DNA of 25,204 bases from CAYUNA01 sp047629355 (lineage in GTDB: Bacteria; Bacteroidota; Bacteroidia; Chitinophagales; Saprospiraceae). The position numbers were made by a program, and so were the translations under genes. The DNA lies in the NCBI GenBank assembly GCA_047629355.1, contig JBLHWU010000084.1:1-25204 (forward strand), given 5' to 3'. The notes beneath the pieces were generated by a model. That model was not told the DNA's origin. It did not search any database and worked only from the letters and a program-made list of their open reading frames with translations. Shown piece by piece: positions 15,899-22,340 of the stretch (positions are counted from its first letter, which is position 1; every line of letters starts with the position of its first letter).

Positions 15899-17158
15899 AT
15901 GCCTAACCAAATTAATGTATCTTCCGAAATCGGAGAATTGAAGCGCGTCATCGTTCACCGTCCTGACGAAGGCATCGCGCGGGTATCCCCCAAAAGAGCC
16001 GAAGAATTGTTGTTTGATGACATCGTTTATTTGCCACAAATGAAGGCGGAGCATGATGTTTTTCGAGCCGTTTTAGAAGCTTTTTTAGGAGTTGAAAACG
16101 TATTGGAAACGGAAGATTTATTGCGCGAAGCCTTGGATGCAGATGCAGATTCTAAAAAATGGCTCATCGACCAAGCCCTGGATTATGAGGAGCTTCCGAA
16201 GAGTTATGCTAGCATGTTGATGGAGTTGAGTAATGAAGAATTGGCGAAAGTGCTGATTACGGGTTATTCAAAAAAGCATGACCATATCTTGTTTGACCCC
16301 ATTCCGAATTTCATTTTTACGCGCGACATTGCAGTCACGATAAATGACCATGTTTTAATCACGAAAGCTGCGAAAGAAGCCCGTTTTCGAGAGAATTTTT
16401 TGACGCGATTTATTTTTTGGGCGCATCCTGATTTTGTGCATTTGAAAGAAGAAAAAAAGTTAATTAATCTAAATTTGGTTGATGAATTTCCACCTTCTAA
16501 ACGCGGGGAGAGTGTTTCGATTGAAGGCGGAGATGTGATGATTATCAACGAAGATTATCTTTTAATTGGTTGTAGCGAACGAACGACAGCTCATGCCGTT
16601 CATTCCTTACGTGACCGATTGTTTGAGCAAAAAGTGGTCAAAAATGTGGTGCAAATCAACATACCAAATGACCGTTCTTGTATGCACATCGACACTATTT
16701 TTACACAAATAAATAAAAATCACGTCGTTGCTTACAAGCCGATTGTAGTAGATGGATTGAGTAGTAATGTGGAAGTGCATAAAATCAACGGAACGTCGAA
16801 CTTTTACCATTCTGTCTATGATTTTTGGAAAAATGAACTCAATCCAAATGTCGAATTTATCTTGGCTGGCGAAGGAGAATCACCGTATCAGGAGCGCGAA
16901 CAATGGACGGATGGCTGTAATCTGGTGACGCTAAAACCTGGCGTGGGTATTACCTACGACCGTAATCCACACACGAGTATTGCTTTTGAAAAAGCGGGCT
17001 ATAAAGTGGTTCATGCAGTTGATTTACTGGCAGACTTTAGAAGTGGAAAATTGCGACCGGAAGATGTAGAGAACACAATAATTAATATTCCATCGAATGA
17101 ATTGTCGCGAGCGCGTGGTGGATCGCATTGTATGACTTGTCCGATTGAGCGGGCTTAA
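15899..17158 (+). CDS. arcA: Arginine deiminase
   Basis: Arginine deiminase hydrolyses L-arginine to citrulline and ammonia. The 419-aa product carries the guanidino-group-modifying fold with the expected residues: SEIGELKRVIVHRP at the start, LLFDDIVYLPQMKAEHD (38-53), NFIFTRDIA (137-145), EGGDVMI (209-215), CMHIDTIFT (261-269, catalytic His 263), and the nucleophile Cys 411 in RGGSHCMTCP. The length is close to the usual 405-420. No ornithine carbamoyltransferase or carbamate kinase lies next to it here, so whether it feeds an energy-yielding arginine deiminase pathway or only arginine catabolism cannot be told. The 140-bp upstream spacer is AT-rich with an imperfect AAATAAATTTTAG hairpin near 15805-15842. 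It ends in a strong bidirectional terminator. Confidence 0.92.
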   Translation: MPNQINVSSEIGELKRVIVHRPDEGIARVSPKRAEELLFDDIVYLPQMKAEHDVFRAVLEAFLGVENVLETEDLLREALDADADSKKWLIDQALDYEELPKSYASMLMELSNEELAKVLITGYSKKHDHILFDPIPNFIFTRDIAVTINDHVLITKAAKEARFRENFLTRFIFWAHPDFVHLKEEKKLINLNLVDEFPPSKRGESVSIEGGDVMIINEDYLLIGCSERTTAHAVHSLRDRLFEQKVVKNVVQINIPNDRSCMHIDTIFTQINKNHVVAYKPIVVDGLSSNVEVHKINGTSNFYHSVYDFWKNELNPNVEFILAGEGESPYQEREQWTDGCNLVTLKPGVGITYDRNPHTSIAFEKAGYKVVHAVDLLADFRSGKLRPEDVENTIINIPSNELSRARGGSHCMTCPIERA

Positions 17159-17182
17159 ATCATTTGAAATTTTGTATCTACT

Positions 17183-17218
17183 AAAGTAAGCGTTACTTTC
17201 AAAAGTAACGCTTACTTT
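17183..17218. terminator. bidirectional terminator between arcA and tmk
   Basis: Perfect 17-bp inverted repeat AAAGTAAGCGTTACTTT (17183-17199) / AAAGTAACGCTTACTTT (17202-17218) with a minimal loop, between convergent stops. Confidence 0.85.
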
Positions 17219-17230
17219 AAATTATTTGAA

Positions 17231-17869
17231 TCAAATAATTTGAATAACCTTCCGCCAGATTTCCTTCGCAATTTCCGTTTCTGATTGCATCCCATCAATC
17301 ACCGCTAAATTCTCTTCCTTTCCAATTTTATCAAACGCATTCCAGTAACCTTTTCGTACTGCGGTAATTTTTTCTTCCGTTTCAAAAAGGTCTAAAAATG
17401 AACGTCCTGCCGTCAATCTGCGCATACTTTCTTCGGGGCTGATATCGACAAAAATATTCAAATCAGGTTTCAGTAATTCTCGCACCAATTCATGAGCATC
17501 AATCAACCAATCCAAGGATACATTTTTCGTAGCTTGATAGGCAAAAGAGGAAAAATAATATCGACTGGCAATAACGTGTGTACCTTCATTCAAATGTTTG
17601 AGCATACCATTGGTGTCATTTTGAATGTGGTCAAGCCGGTCAGCGAGGTAAAGGGCGGCAATTGTGCGTTCATCGGCTACAATTCGCTTATTTAAAATAT
17701 TGCGAACAAGTGACCCGATTGGTCCATCGGTAGGTTCGGCAGTGTCATGAAATTTCCAGCCATTTTCTTTAAACCGGGCTTGCAAACGGTCAATTTGCGT
17801 AGTTTTCCCAGAACCATCGACGCCTTCAATGACGATGAATTTTCCTCTTCTAGCATTTAGTTTACTCAT
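17231..17869 (-). CDS. tmk: Thymidylate kinase
   Basis: The 212-aa dTMP kinase phosphorylates dTMP to dTDP for DNA synthesis. P-loop GVDGSGKTT (16-24) sits inside KFIVIEGVDGSGKTTQIDRL. The family signature around the DR(Y/F) region appears as VIASRYYFSSFAYQ (about 94-107), and the LID region as GRSFLDLFE. The length is normal. It is a single gene converging with arcA. Upstream, 17870-18288 holds word-repeat DNA, a REP-like palindrome and the mqnD terminator. A minus-strand TAACTTTG box (18072-18065) lacks a spaced TTG, so its promoter is uncertain. Confidence 0.93.
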   Translation of the reverse strand: MSKLNARRGKFIVIEGVDGSGKTTQIDRLQARFKENGWKFHDTAEPTDGPIGSLVRNILNKRIVADERTIAALYLADRLDHIQNDTNGMLKHLNEGTHVIASRYYFSSFAYQATKNVSLDWLIDAHELVRELLKPDLNIFVDISPEESMRRLTAGRSFLDLFETEEKITAVRKGYWNAFDKIGKEENLAVIDGMQSETEIAKEIWRKVIQII

Positions 17870-17953
17870 TTATCTATTGGTTGATTCGTTATTATTTGAT
17901 TGGCAATAAGCTGGAAATTAGCATTTTATTTCAAGTGAAAATTTATTTTTTAT

Positions 17954-18043
17954 TAGTAAGCCTTCTAGGTGTAGCCTTCAGTCTATGCGAAAACAAGATT
18001 AATGATTGCGCAAATTGAAGGCTACATAAGGGGGCTTAGAAGC
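17954..18043. repeat. REP-like inverted repeat between tmk and mqnD
   Basis: Core arms TGTAGCCTTCA (17970-17980) and TGAAGGCTACA (18016-18026) are exact complements. Pairing extends inward (TCTATGCG / GCGCAAAT) and outward (AAGCCTTCT / GGCTTAGAAG) with mismatches. Like the repeat in front of coaD, its arms begin TGTAGC, suggesting a common class of extragenic palindromes. Nothing else is visible in 17870-18160 apart from AT-rich DNA. Confidence 0.6.
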
Positions 18044-18181
18044 AATTAGAATTTCAGAGAATCGCAAAGTTACTTCAAAAGAATCAATAATGATAGAAGA
18101 TTAGCAGGGGAAAGTAATATTTGAAAATGGAGGAATATTTCTCGAACGGCAGGTCATAATTTAAAAAAAGACAAAAAGAAA

Positions 18182-18204
18182 CCCGAGAGAATATCTCGGG
18201 CTCA
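18182..18204 (-). terminator. terminator of mqnD
   Basis: CCCGAGA (18182-18188) and TCTCGGG (18195-18201 region) form a GC-rich stem with a short AT loop. On the minus strand it is followed by TTTCTTTTTG, a proper U-rich tail. It lies about 85 bp beyond the mqnD stop. Confidence 0.75.
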
Positions 18205-18288
18205 AAAAAACGAATCTTACAATTCTTTAACCAAAACTTACACATTATATAGTTTTGCAATATCTGTGCCAAAACATTATAAATATAT

Positions 18289-19119
18289 TTAATTTAAAAA
18301 TAAATTAGATGCGTAAGTTGGAATAATTTCTTTTTCCAAAGCAGTTTCGAATAGTTGTTGAACAGCAGCTCTTCCTTTAGTTCCAAGGTTTTTAGTATAT
18401 TCGTTTACATATAAATGAATGTGTTGATACATGACTTTCTCGCTCATTTCCTGCGCATGTTGTTTGACAAAATCTTTAGTAGCTTCAGGATTTTCAAAAG
18501 CAAATTCAACGCTGCGTTTCATCACCCGATTTATTTTATGTAAAATACCATCATCAAGTGTTCTTTTGGCAACAATTCCACCTAGTGGAATCGGCATTTG
18601 AGTAGTTTTTTCCCAAAATTCACCTAAATCAATAATTTTTTTCAAACCTTTTTCTTGATAAGTAAATCTGTTTTCGTGAATAATTAATCCAGCATCAAAT
18701 TTTCCAGAAAGGACATTTTTTTCAATATCTGAAAAAAGCGTTTCCACTTTATTTTTAGCATTTGGAAAAGCCAAGCTTAATAAAAAATTAGCTGTTGTAT
18801 ATTTTCCGGGAATGGCAATAGTTCCTGTATTGACTTCATTATCAGTTAGTTGTGTTTTTGAAATAAGCAATGGCCCACAATTATTGCCCAATGCACTACC
18901 CGAATCCAGCAGCACATAATCATCTACTAAATAGCCATAAGCATGATAACTGAGCTTGGTAATATCCAATTCTTTAGCGAAAGCTTTTTGATTTAGTGCT
19001 TCAACATCAGCCAATAAAACGTCAAATTCAAGCCCTTCGGCATCAATTTTTCCATGAATCATGGCATCAAAAATAAAGGTGTCGTTGGGGCAGGGTGAAA
19101 AACCTAAACTTAGTTTCAT
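18289..19119 (-). CDS. mqnD: 1,4-dihydroxy-6-naphthoate synthase (futalosine pathway)
   Basis: MqnD converts cyclic dehypoxanthine futalosine to 1,4-dihydroxy-6-naphthoate in the futalosine route to menaquinone. The 276-aa product has the family opening KLSLGFSPCPNDTFIFDAM, followed by ADVEALNQKAF, DITKLSYHAYGYL, GPLLIS and IPGKYTTANFLL, a periplasmic-binding-protein-like fold without a signal peptide. It is separated from the related MqnA (chorismate dehydratase) by the SPCPNDTF motif. No other mqn gene is in the window. The upstream 160-bp spacer is shared with the divergent pseudouridine synthase gene and contains a 16-bp inverted repeat. Confidence 0.92.
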   Translation of the reverse strand: MKLSLGFSPCPNDTFIFDAMIHGKIDAEGLEFDVLLADVEALNQKAFAKELDITKLSYHAYGYLVDDYVLLDSGSALGNNCGPLLISKTQLTDNEVNTGTIAIPGKYTTANFLLSLAFPNAKNKVETLFSDIEKNVLSGKFDAGLIIHENRFTYQEKGLKKIIDLGEFWEKTTQMPIPLGGIVAKRTLDDGILHKINRVMKRSVEFAFENPEATKDFVKQHAQEMSEKVMYQHIHLYVNEYTKNLGTKGRAAVQQLFETALEKEIIPTYASNLFLN

Positions 19120-19159
19120 ACTTTTGCGAAAATTTTAAAGAAATTAAAATAGTTAGAGC

Positions 19160-19260
19160 GGTCAGAAGTCAGACCATAATTCATTGCTAAAAGTCAGAGA
19201 ATCAAATAAATGATTCGTAATTATCTGGCCTCTGGCAGCAAAGCGGTCTGACTTCTGACC
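19160..19260. repeat. 16-bp perfect inverted repeat in the mqnD/rlu divergent spacer
   Basis: GGTCAGAAGTCAGACC (19160-19175) and GGTCTGACTTCTGACC (19245-19260) are exact complements, 69 bp apart. Between them the words TCAGAGAATCA and CCTCTGGC continue the theme. The arms sit symmetrically, about 40 bp from the mqnD start and 21 bp from the pseudouridine synthase start. It may be a mobile palindrome, or paired operator sites for both genes. Confidence 0.6.
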
Positions 19261-19281
19261 TCTTTTTAAAAACATACAAAC

Positions 19282-19968
19282 ATGCAAATCATACACGAAG
19301 ATAATCATCTTATTGCAGTCAACAAACCAGCAGGGTGGTTGGTTCAAGGAGATGCTACTGGCGATAAGCCATTGAGTGACCGTGTGAAAGATTATATCAA
19401 GCGAAGGTATAAAAAACCAGGGGATGTCTTTTTGGGGGTTATCCATCGAATTGACCGACCAGTGAGTGGGGTAGTGATATTTGCGCGGACGAGCAAGGCC
19501 TTGGAGCGGATGAATAAACTGTTTGCGGATCGAGAAGTTCAAAAAACGTACTGGGCAATTACAACCGACCGGCCCGAGCCGATAGAGGGAGAGTTGGGAC
19601 ATTTCTTGTTGAAAGATAAAACGAAGAATAAAACGAAGGCTTATCATCAAATTGGACGTCGAACTTCAGATGCCAAATGGTCAGAGTTAAGTTATAAATT
19701 GATTGCGGGAATTGGTGACAATCAACTATTGGAAGTAAAACCAATTTCAGGACGGTCGCACCAAATTAGGGTGCAGCTATCAGCAATCGGTTGTCCAATT
19801 AAGGGGGATTTGAAATATGGTGCAACAAAAGCCAATGAAGATGCTTCTATTCATTTGCACTCTCGGCGTTTGGAATTTATCCACCCAGTGAAAAAAACAC
19901 CTGTAATCATTGAAGCAGATTTGCCTGATAATCAATTGTGGAATTTGTTTAGCCGCTTAAAGTTGTAG
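19282..19968 (+). CDS. RluA-family RNA pseudouridine synthase
   Basis: The 228-aa enzyme isomerises uridine to pseudouridine in rRNA or tRNA. The catalytic domain runs the whole length with motif I VNKPAGWLVQ (13-22), catalytic motif HRIDRPVSGVVIFART (55-70, Asp 58), REVQKTYWAI, and SGRSHQIRVQLSAIGCPI with GDLKYG. There is no N-terminal S4 domain, so it resembles the short RluA/TruC-type members. The exact target base cannot be told. The ATG at 19282 begins right before IIHEDNHLIAVNKP, the usual start. T-rich sequence (19982-19988) follows the stop closely. Confidence 0.93.
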   Translation: MQIIHEDNHLIAVNKPAGWLVQGDATGDKPLSDRVKDYIKRRYKKPGDVFLGVIHRIDRPVSGVVIFARTSKALERMNKLFADREVQKTYWAITTDRPEPIEGELGHFLLKDKTKNKTKAYHQIGRRTSDAKWSELSYKLIAGIGDNQLLEVKPISGRSHQIRVQLSAIGCPIKGDLKYGATKANEDASIHLHSRRLEFIHPVKKTPVIIEADLPDNQLWNLFSRLKL

Positions 19969-20073
19969 TTTTAATGCGCCCTTTTTTTAATACCAACTTG
20001 TAGTTATTTTGGTCTAAAAAAGTTGCAGGTAGAAGAATTTTTCAAAGGGAAATCATTATTATTTTAAAAAATT

Positions 20074-20103
20074 TTGAATAAACGAAAAGTTCTTCTATCT
20101 TTG
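20074..20103 (+). promoter_or_regulatory. promoter of a short transcription unit
   Basis: TTG (20074-20076), 19 nt, TATCTTTG (20096-20103): an exact Bacteroidota-type promoter with no protein gene downstream. Start expected near 20110. Confidence 0.6.
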
Positions 20104-20109
20104 TTCTAC

Positions 20110-20196
20110 ACAAACATGAAACACTCAAAGAATTTGTTTTCATTTGGTTTTTTGGGGTTAAATAAGGGTACATGCTTCGCATGTGCCCCTTTTTTT
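20110..20196 (+). ncRNA. candidate small RNA (~87 nt)
   Basis: Bounded by the promoter at 20074-20103 and a strong intrinsic terminator at 20166-20196. An ATG at 20116 opens a 32-codon frame (MKHSKNLFSFGFLGLNKG...), but that frame runs through the terminator hairpin and stops only after it (20212-20214), so a terminated transcript would have no stop codon. A non-coding role, or a leader or attenuator for something further down, is therefore more likely than a peptide. No match to a known sRNA family was recognised. Confidence 0.5.
20166..20196 (+). terminator. intrinsic terminator of the small RNA candidate
   Basis: GGGTACATGC (20166-20175), loop TTC, GCATGTGCCC (20179-20188): 10-bp stem with one G-U pair, followed by CT7 (20190-20196). 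Textbook form on the plus strand. Confidence 0.8.
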
Positions 20197-20209
20197 ATTT
20201 CATCGGCGA

Positions 20210-20231
20210 AGTAACGGTAAAAAATAACTTC
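20210..20231 (+). repeat. direct repeat of the foldback end
   Basis: AGTAACGGTAAAAAATAACTTC here recurs at 20339-20361 with one extra A as the left end of the 162-bp foldback. It is preceded by GGCGAA, the complement of the foldback's inner TTCGCC. It looks like a truncated end of a second copy. Confidence 0.6.
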
Positions 20232-20339
20232 CCCAACCCTTCTCGTTTATTTCACCCTTATTTATTTCCTACTTCCTCACTAAATTTTTTCTCCTCCTTT
20301 TTAATTACTACGCGTTACTTATTTAGGGGCACTTACTTA

Positions 20340-20501
20340 GTAACGGTAAAAAAATAACTTCGCCATCTATCAAGTATTTCTTGTGCTCTTATTTTCCACT
20401 TTTGAAACAGTCATTATGTATAGATAACTCCTATTTAAAAAGTAAAAACTAAGAACAAAATAAATATTTGATAGATGGCGAAGTTATTCTTTCATCGTTA
20501 C
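20340..20501. repeat. 162-bp foldback (MITE-like element A)
   Basis: Terminal inverted repeats of 34 bp (20340-20373 and 20468-20501) carry only three mismatches and include a perfect 21-bp core AATAACTTCGCCATCTATCAA. Imperfect pairing continues inward nearly to the centre (ACTTTTGAAACAG against ACTTTTTAAATAG). TTA flanks both ends (20337-20339, 20502-20504) as a possible 3-bp target duplication. There is no coding capacity. Its CTTCGCCA core also occurs in the arm of the foldback at 4371-4486. Confidence 0.7.
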
Positions 20502-20640
20502 TTAACAATATTCTTTCTTTTAAAGAAAAATGGAGAGCAAAATAAACTCGCTGAACTTGTCAGATTTTTACTCCCACCGACTAGGCTTATAAAGAAAATT
20601 AAAAATTCAGGGAAAAATTAGTAGATATGCTAACATATAA

Positions 20641-20690
20641 TTAGGAAAGTCCTAAAATGAAGAAAGCCTCTAGGGAGACTAGAGACTTTC
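20641..20690. repeat. two adjacent short hairpins
   Basis: TTAGGA / TCCTAA (20641-20655), then GAAAGCCTCTAG (20662-20673) / CTAGAGACTTTC (20679-20690) with a 5-nt loop. The single mismatch in the second becomes a U-G pair if read on the minus strand. The rest of 20505-20766 shows no gene or other recognised signal. Confidence 0.5.
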
Positions 20691-20766
20691 GAAAATGATA
20701 GATAACATCGGCTAAATGTTAAACACGCTGCAATAATAAGGAGAATCTTCAATAAGTGGGTAATGT

Positions 20767-20795
20767 TTGTCAAGAAAATTTTTTTATTATTTTTG
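20767..20795 (+). promoter_or_regulatory. promoter abutting hairpin B
   Basis: TTG (20767-20769), 18 nt, TATTTTTG (20788-20795). The predicted start (~20802) falls inside the first arm of the hairpin that begins at 20795. Confidence 0.55.
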
Positions 20796-20940
20796 TAAGT
20801 AGTTCTACGTTAAGACTCTTGTTTCATTCTTTATCAATGGGGAGTTTGAGGGGTAAAATTGGGCGTTAAGCCCGATTTTGCCCCTCAAACTTCCTTTGCT
20901 TTTGCACCAGATTTAAGAGTCTTAAAGTAGAAGTAGTTAC
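20795..20940 (+). ncRNA. hairpin B: long stem / bubble / stem RNA candidate
   Basis: Outer arms 20795-20820 and 20915-20940 (26 bp, three mismatches) enclose a near-symmetric open region (20821-20839, 20895-20914). Inner arms 20840-20864 and 20870-20894 (25 bp) close on a 5-nt loop GTTAA. All three inner mismatches are G-U or U-G pairs when read as plus-strand RNA, so the inner stem is fully paired. A promoter lies right at its 5' edge. The shape recalls 6S RNA (closing stem, central bubble, apical stem), but I see no sequence proof of that family, and a mobile palindrome is the alternative. Confidence 0.45.
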
Positions 20941-21122
20941 CCAAGTTAAAAGTGACGGATGAATTTTGCTAAGTATTGTGTATGAACAAGGCAAAAACGC
21001 GGGTATAGCCTTAACTATGGCGATTATCTTTAACGATGTTCAGGCGCAATAATCAATTAAACTGACCGACAGGACTAACTGGAATGACTAGTAATATGAA
21101 AAAAATACCTGTTGGTTGGGAA

Positions 21123-21154
21123 TTGCAGACGGGTCTGTATTATATATATCTTTG
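21123..21154 (+). promoter_or_regulatory. promoter abutting hairpin C
   Basis: TTG (21123-21125), 21 nt, TATCTTTG (21147-21154). The predicted start near 21161 coincides with the first base of the foldback at 21162. The stretch 20941-21122 before it holds no gene and no strong repeat. Confidence 0.55.
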
Positions 21155-21161
21155 ATTTGTC

Positions 21162-21326
21162 TTAGGAACGCGGAATTAATAAACTAAGGTTTTTGATAGA
21201 GTGTTTTCGTTCCTAGTTTTTGCTTTGAAAGTTCGATTTATGTTGATATAATGAGTATTTTCAAAGTGAAAAGTATGAATCAAATATCTTGTCAAAAAAG
21301 TAACTTTATTTATTTCGCGTTCCTAA
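21162..21326 (+). repeat. hairpin C: 165-bp foldback
   Basis: Arms 21162-21196 and 21292-21326 (35 bp, six mismatches) begin TTAGGAACGCG and end CGCGTTCCTAA. Inner pairing includes CTTTGAAA (about 21223) with TTTCAAAG (about 21259). It starts at the predicted transcription start of the promoter at 21123-21154 and touches hairpin D at its 3' end. Confidence 0.65.
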
Positions 21327-21576
21327 TTCTACTTTGGCACTTTAAAATGGGGCATTTGTTTTCTTGATTGATGTTCTTTTTTCTTTAAAAAAAAAGAATC
21401 AAAAATTCAAGGCTTGCGATATTTTGGCTGAAATTCAATTTGAAATAGCAGTTAAAACCAAACTCGTCCTTCTAACGTCGGACTCAAACGTGGTTTTTCC
21501 TTGGCTATTTCAAATTAAATTTCTTAACGCCAAAATCTTTAAAGTCATCTAACGCTAAAGTGCCAAAGTAGAATTA
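21324..21576 (+). repeat. hairpin D: 253-bp foldback
   Basis: Perfect 21-bp outer arms TAATTCTACTTTGGCACTTTA (21324-21344) and complement (21556-21576). Successive inner pairings: ATTTTGGC (21421-21428) with GCCAAAAT (21529-21536), AATTTGAAATAGC (21437-21449) with GCTATTTCAAATT (21504-21516), AAAACCA (21454-21460) with TGGTTTT (21491-21497), and GTCC (21466-21469) with GGAC (21480-21483). The nested order gives one long interrupted helix. A side hairpin of T-rich and A-rich strands lies near 21364-21402. It shares three bases with hairpin C. Confidence 0.65.
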
Positions 21577-21582
21577 ATTATG

Positions 21583-21821
21583 GGTGACCCTAACTATGGT
21601 TTTTAAGGCTATCCTTTTCCGATATTTTTAAAGAAAAACGGTAAGTTCCAACTGACTTTAAGCACAATGAGCACACGTGTTTTTTTACCTGTACCTTAAT
21701 AAGTTTTAAGCAAAGCAGGCATTTTTATTGAAAAAATGGCACGTGTGCATACCGTATTTTAAATCAGTTTGAACTTGCAAAAAATCTTAGCCTTAAAATT
21801 CCATACATAATTACGGTAACC
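21583..21821 (+). repeat. hairpin E: 239-bp foldback
   Basis: The outer arm 21583-21611 (GGTGACCCTAACTATG... TTTTTAAGGCTA) pairs imperfectly with 21788-21821. Inner: AAGTTCCAACTGACTT (21643-21658) with its near complement at 21761-21776, and the exact pair GCACACGTG (21671-21679) / CACGTGTGC (21740-21748). The nested arrangement is as in hairpin D and starts 6 bp after D ends. Confidence 0.6.
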
Positions 21822-21912
21822 TACTTACAACTTAAGTATCGTTTTATTGAAGTTTATTTTTATAAAGTATTGTTTATAAATAATTTATAAAGTGTGATTT
21901 TTTTTATGTTAA

Positions 21913-21942
21913 AAAAGCACTATTTATTAGGGTGCTTTTGCT
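21913..21942 (+). terminator. weak terminator after the hairpin cluster
   Basis: AAAAGCAC (21913-21920) / GTGCTTTT (21932-21939) with an 11-nt loop, then GCTTAT. A moderate stem and short U-run could end a transcript from 21161. Confidence 0.4.
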
Positions 21943-22240
21943 TATATAAAAGTGAATTTAATTAGACAACGCAAGAAAAAAAATAGTACAAATTTTTAAA
22001 TTTTCTATTCAAATAATTTAAATGTTCCCAACAAAACCTTTATATTTGTCCCTAGTATTTCCCTCCACTCACGGATACTAGCACTATTTGTTAAGCCTCA
22101 CCCATTGTTAAATCGTAGTTACTTTTATATTTAGAATACAAAATTTAATCTGAAATCTTCTAATTATTGACACTAATTGATAGATTTCGACTGTAAGCCT
22201 ATTGCCAGTTTTGCGAATAGGCTGCTATTTATTTTTTTAT

Positions 22241-22269
22241 TTGAAGGAATAGCTTGCTGGATATATTTG
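22241..22269 (+). promoter_or_regulatory. promoter of the SprB-repeat adhesin gene
   Basis: TTG (22241-22243), 18 nt, TATATTTG (22262-22269); start expected near 22276. A perfect hairpin TTTAGGA / TCCTAAA (22281-22299) would sit at the transcript's 5' end. A second -7 box TAAATTTG (22302-22309) follows; both boxes continue as ATTTGTGC. A further TATATTTG at 22041-22048 has no spaced TTG. A hairpin AGCCTATT / AATAGGCT (about 22196-22222) followed by T-rich DNA lies just upstream and may insulate the promoter. Confidence 0.55.
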
Positions 22270-22340
22270 TGCGATAAAATTTTAGGACTCCATCCTAAAG
22301 CTAAATTTGTGCATTTAAGTCACAATCAACCATTTTTACT

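Noticed and set aside
19162..19650. 162-aa minus-strand frame
   Set aside because: Antisense to the clear pseudouridine synthase gene and through a repeat-rich spacer.
20172..20357. 61-aa frame across the small-RNA terminator and foldback
   Set aside because: Runs through the terminator hairpin and repeat DNA; composition typical of AT-rich non-coding sequence.
20641..20660. GGAAAGTCC, a word found in bacterial RNase P RNA
   Set aside because: Here it is simply the loop and arm of a small TTAGGA/TCCTAA hairpin; other conserved RNase P segments are absent.
21364..21552. 62-aa frame inside hairpin D
   Set aside because: Starts with a non-ATG codon, is Lys/Phe-rich, and its sequence is dictated by the palindrome; no sign of selection as protein.
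20340..21821. Integron attC array
   Set aside because: The long palindromes were considered as attC sites, but they lack the terminal RYYYAAC/GTTRRRY boxes, have no cassette genes between them, and no integrase is present.
20200..22000. CRISPR array
   Set aside because: Repeats are inverted, of unequal length and not regularly spaced; no cas genes.
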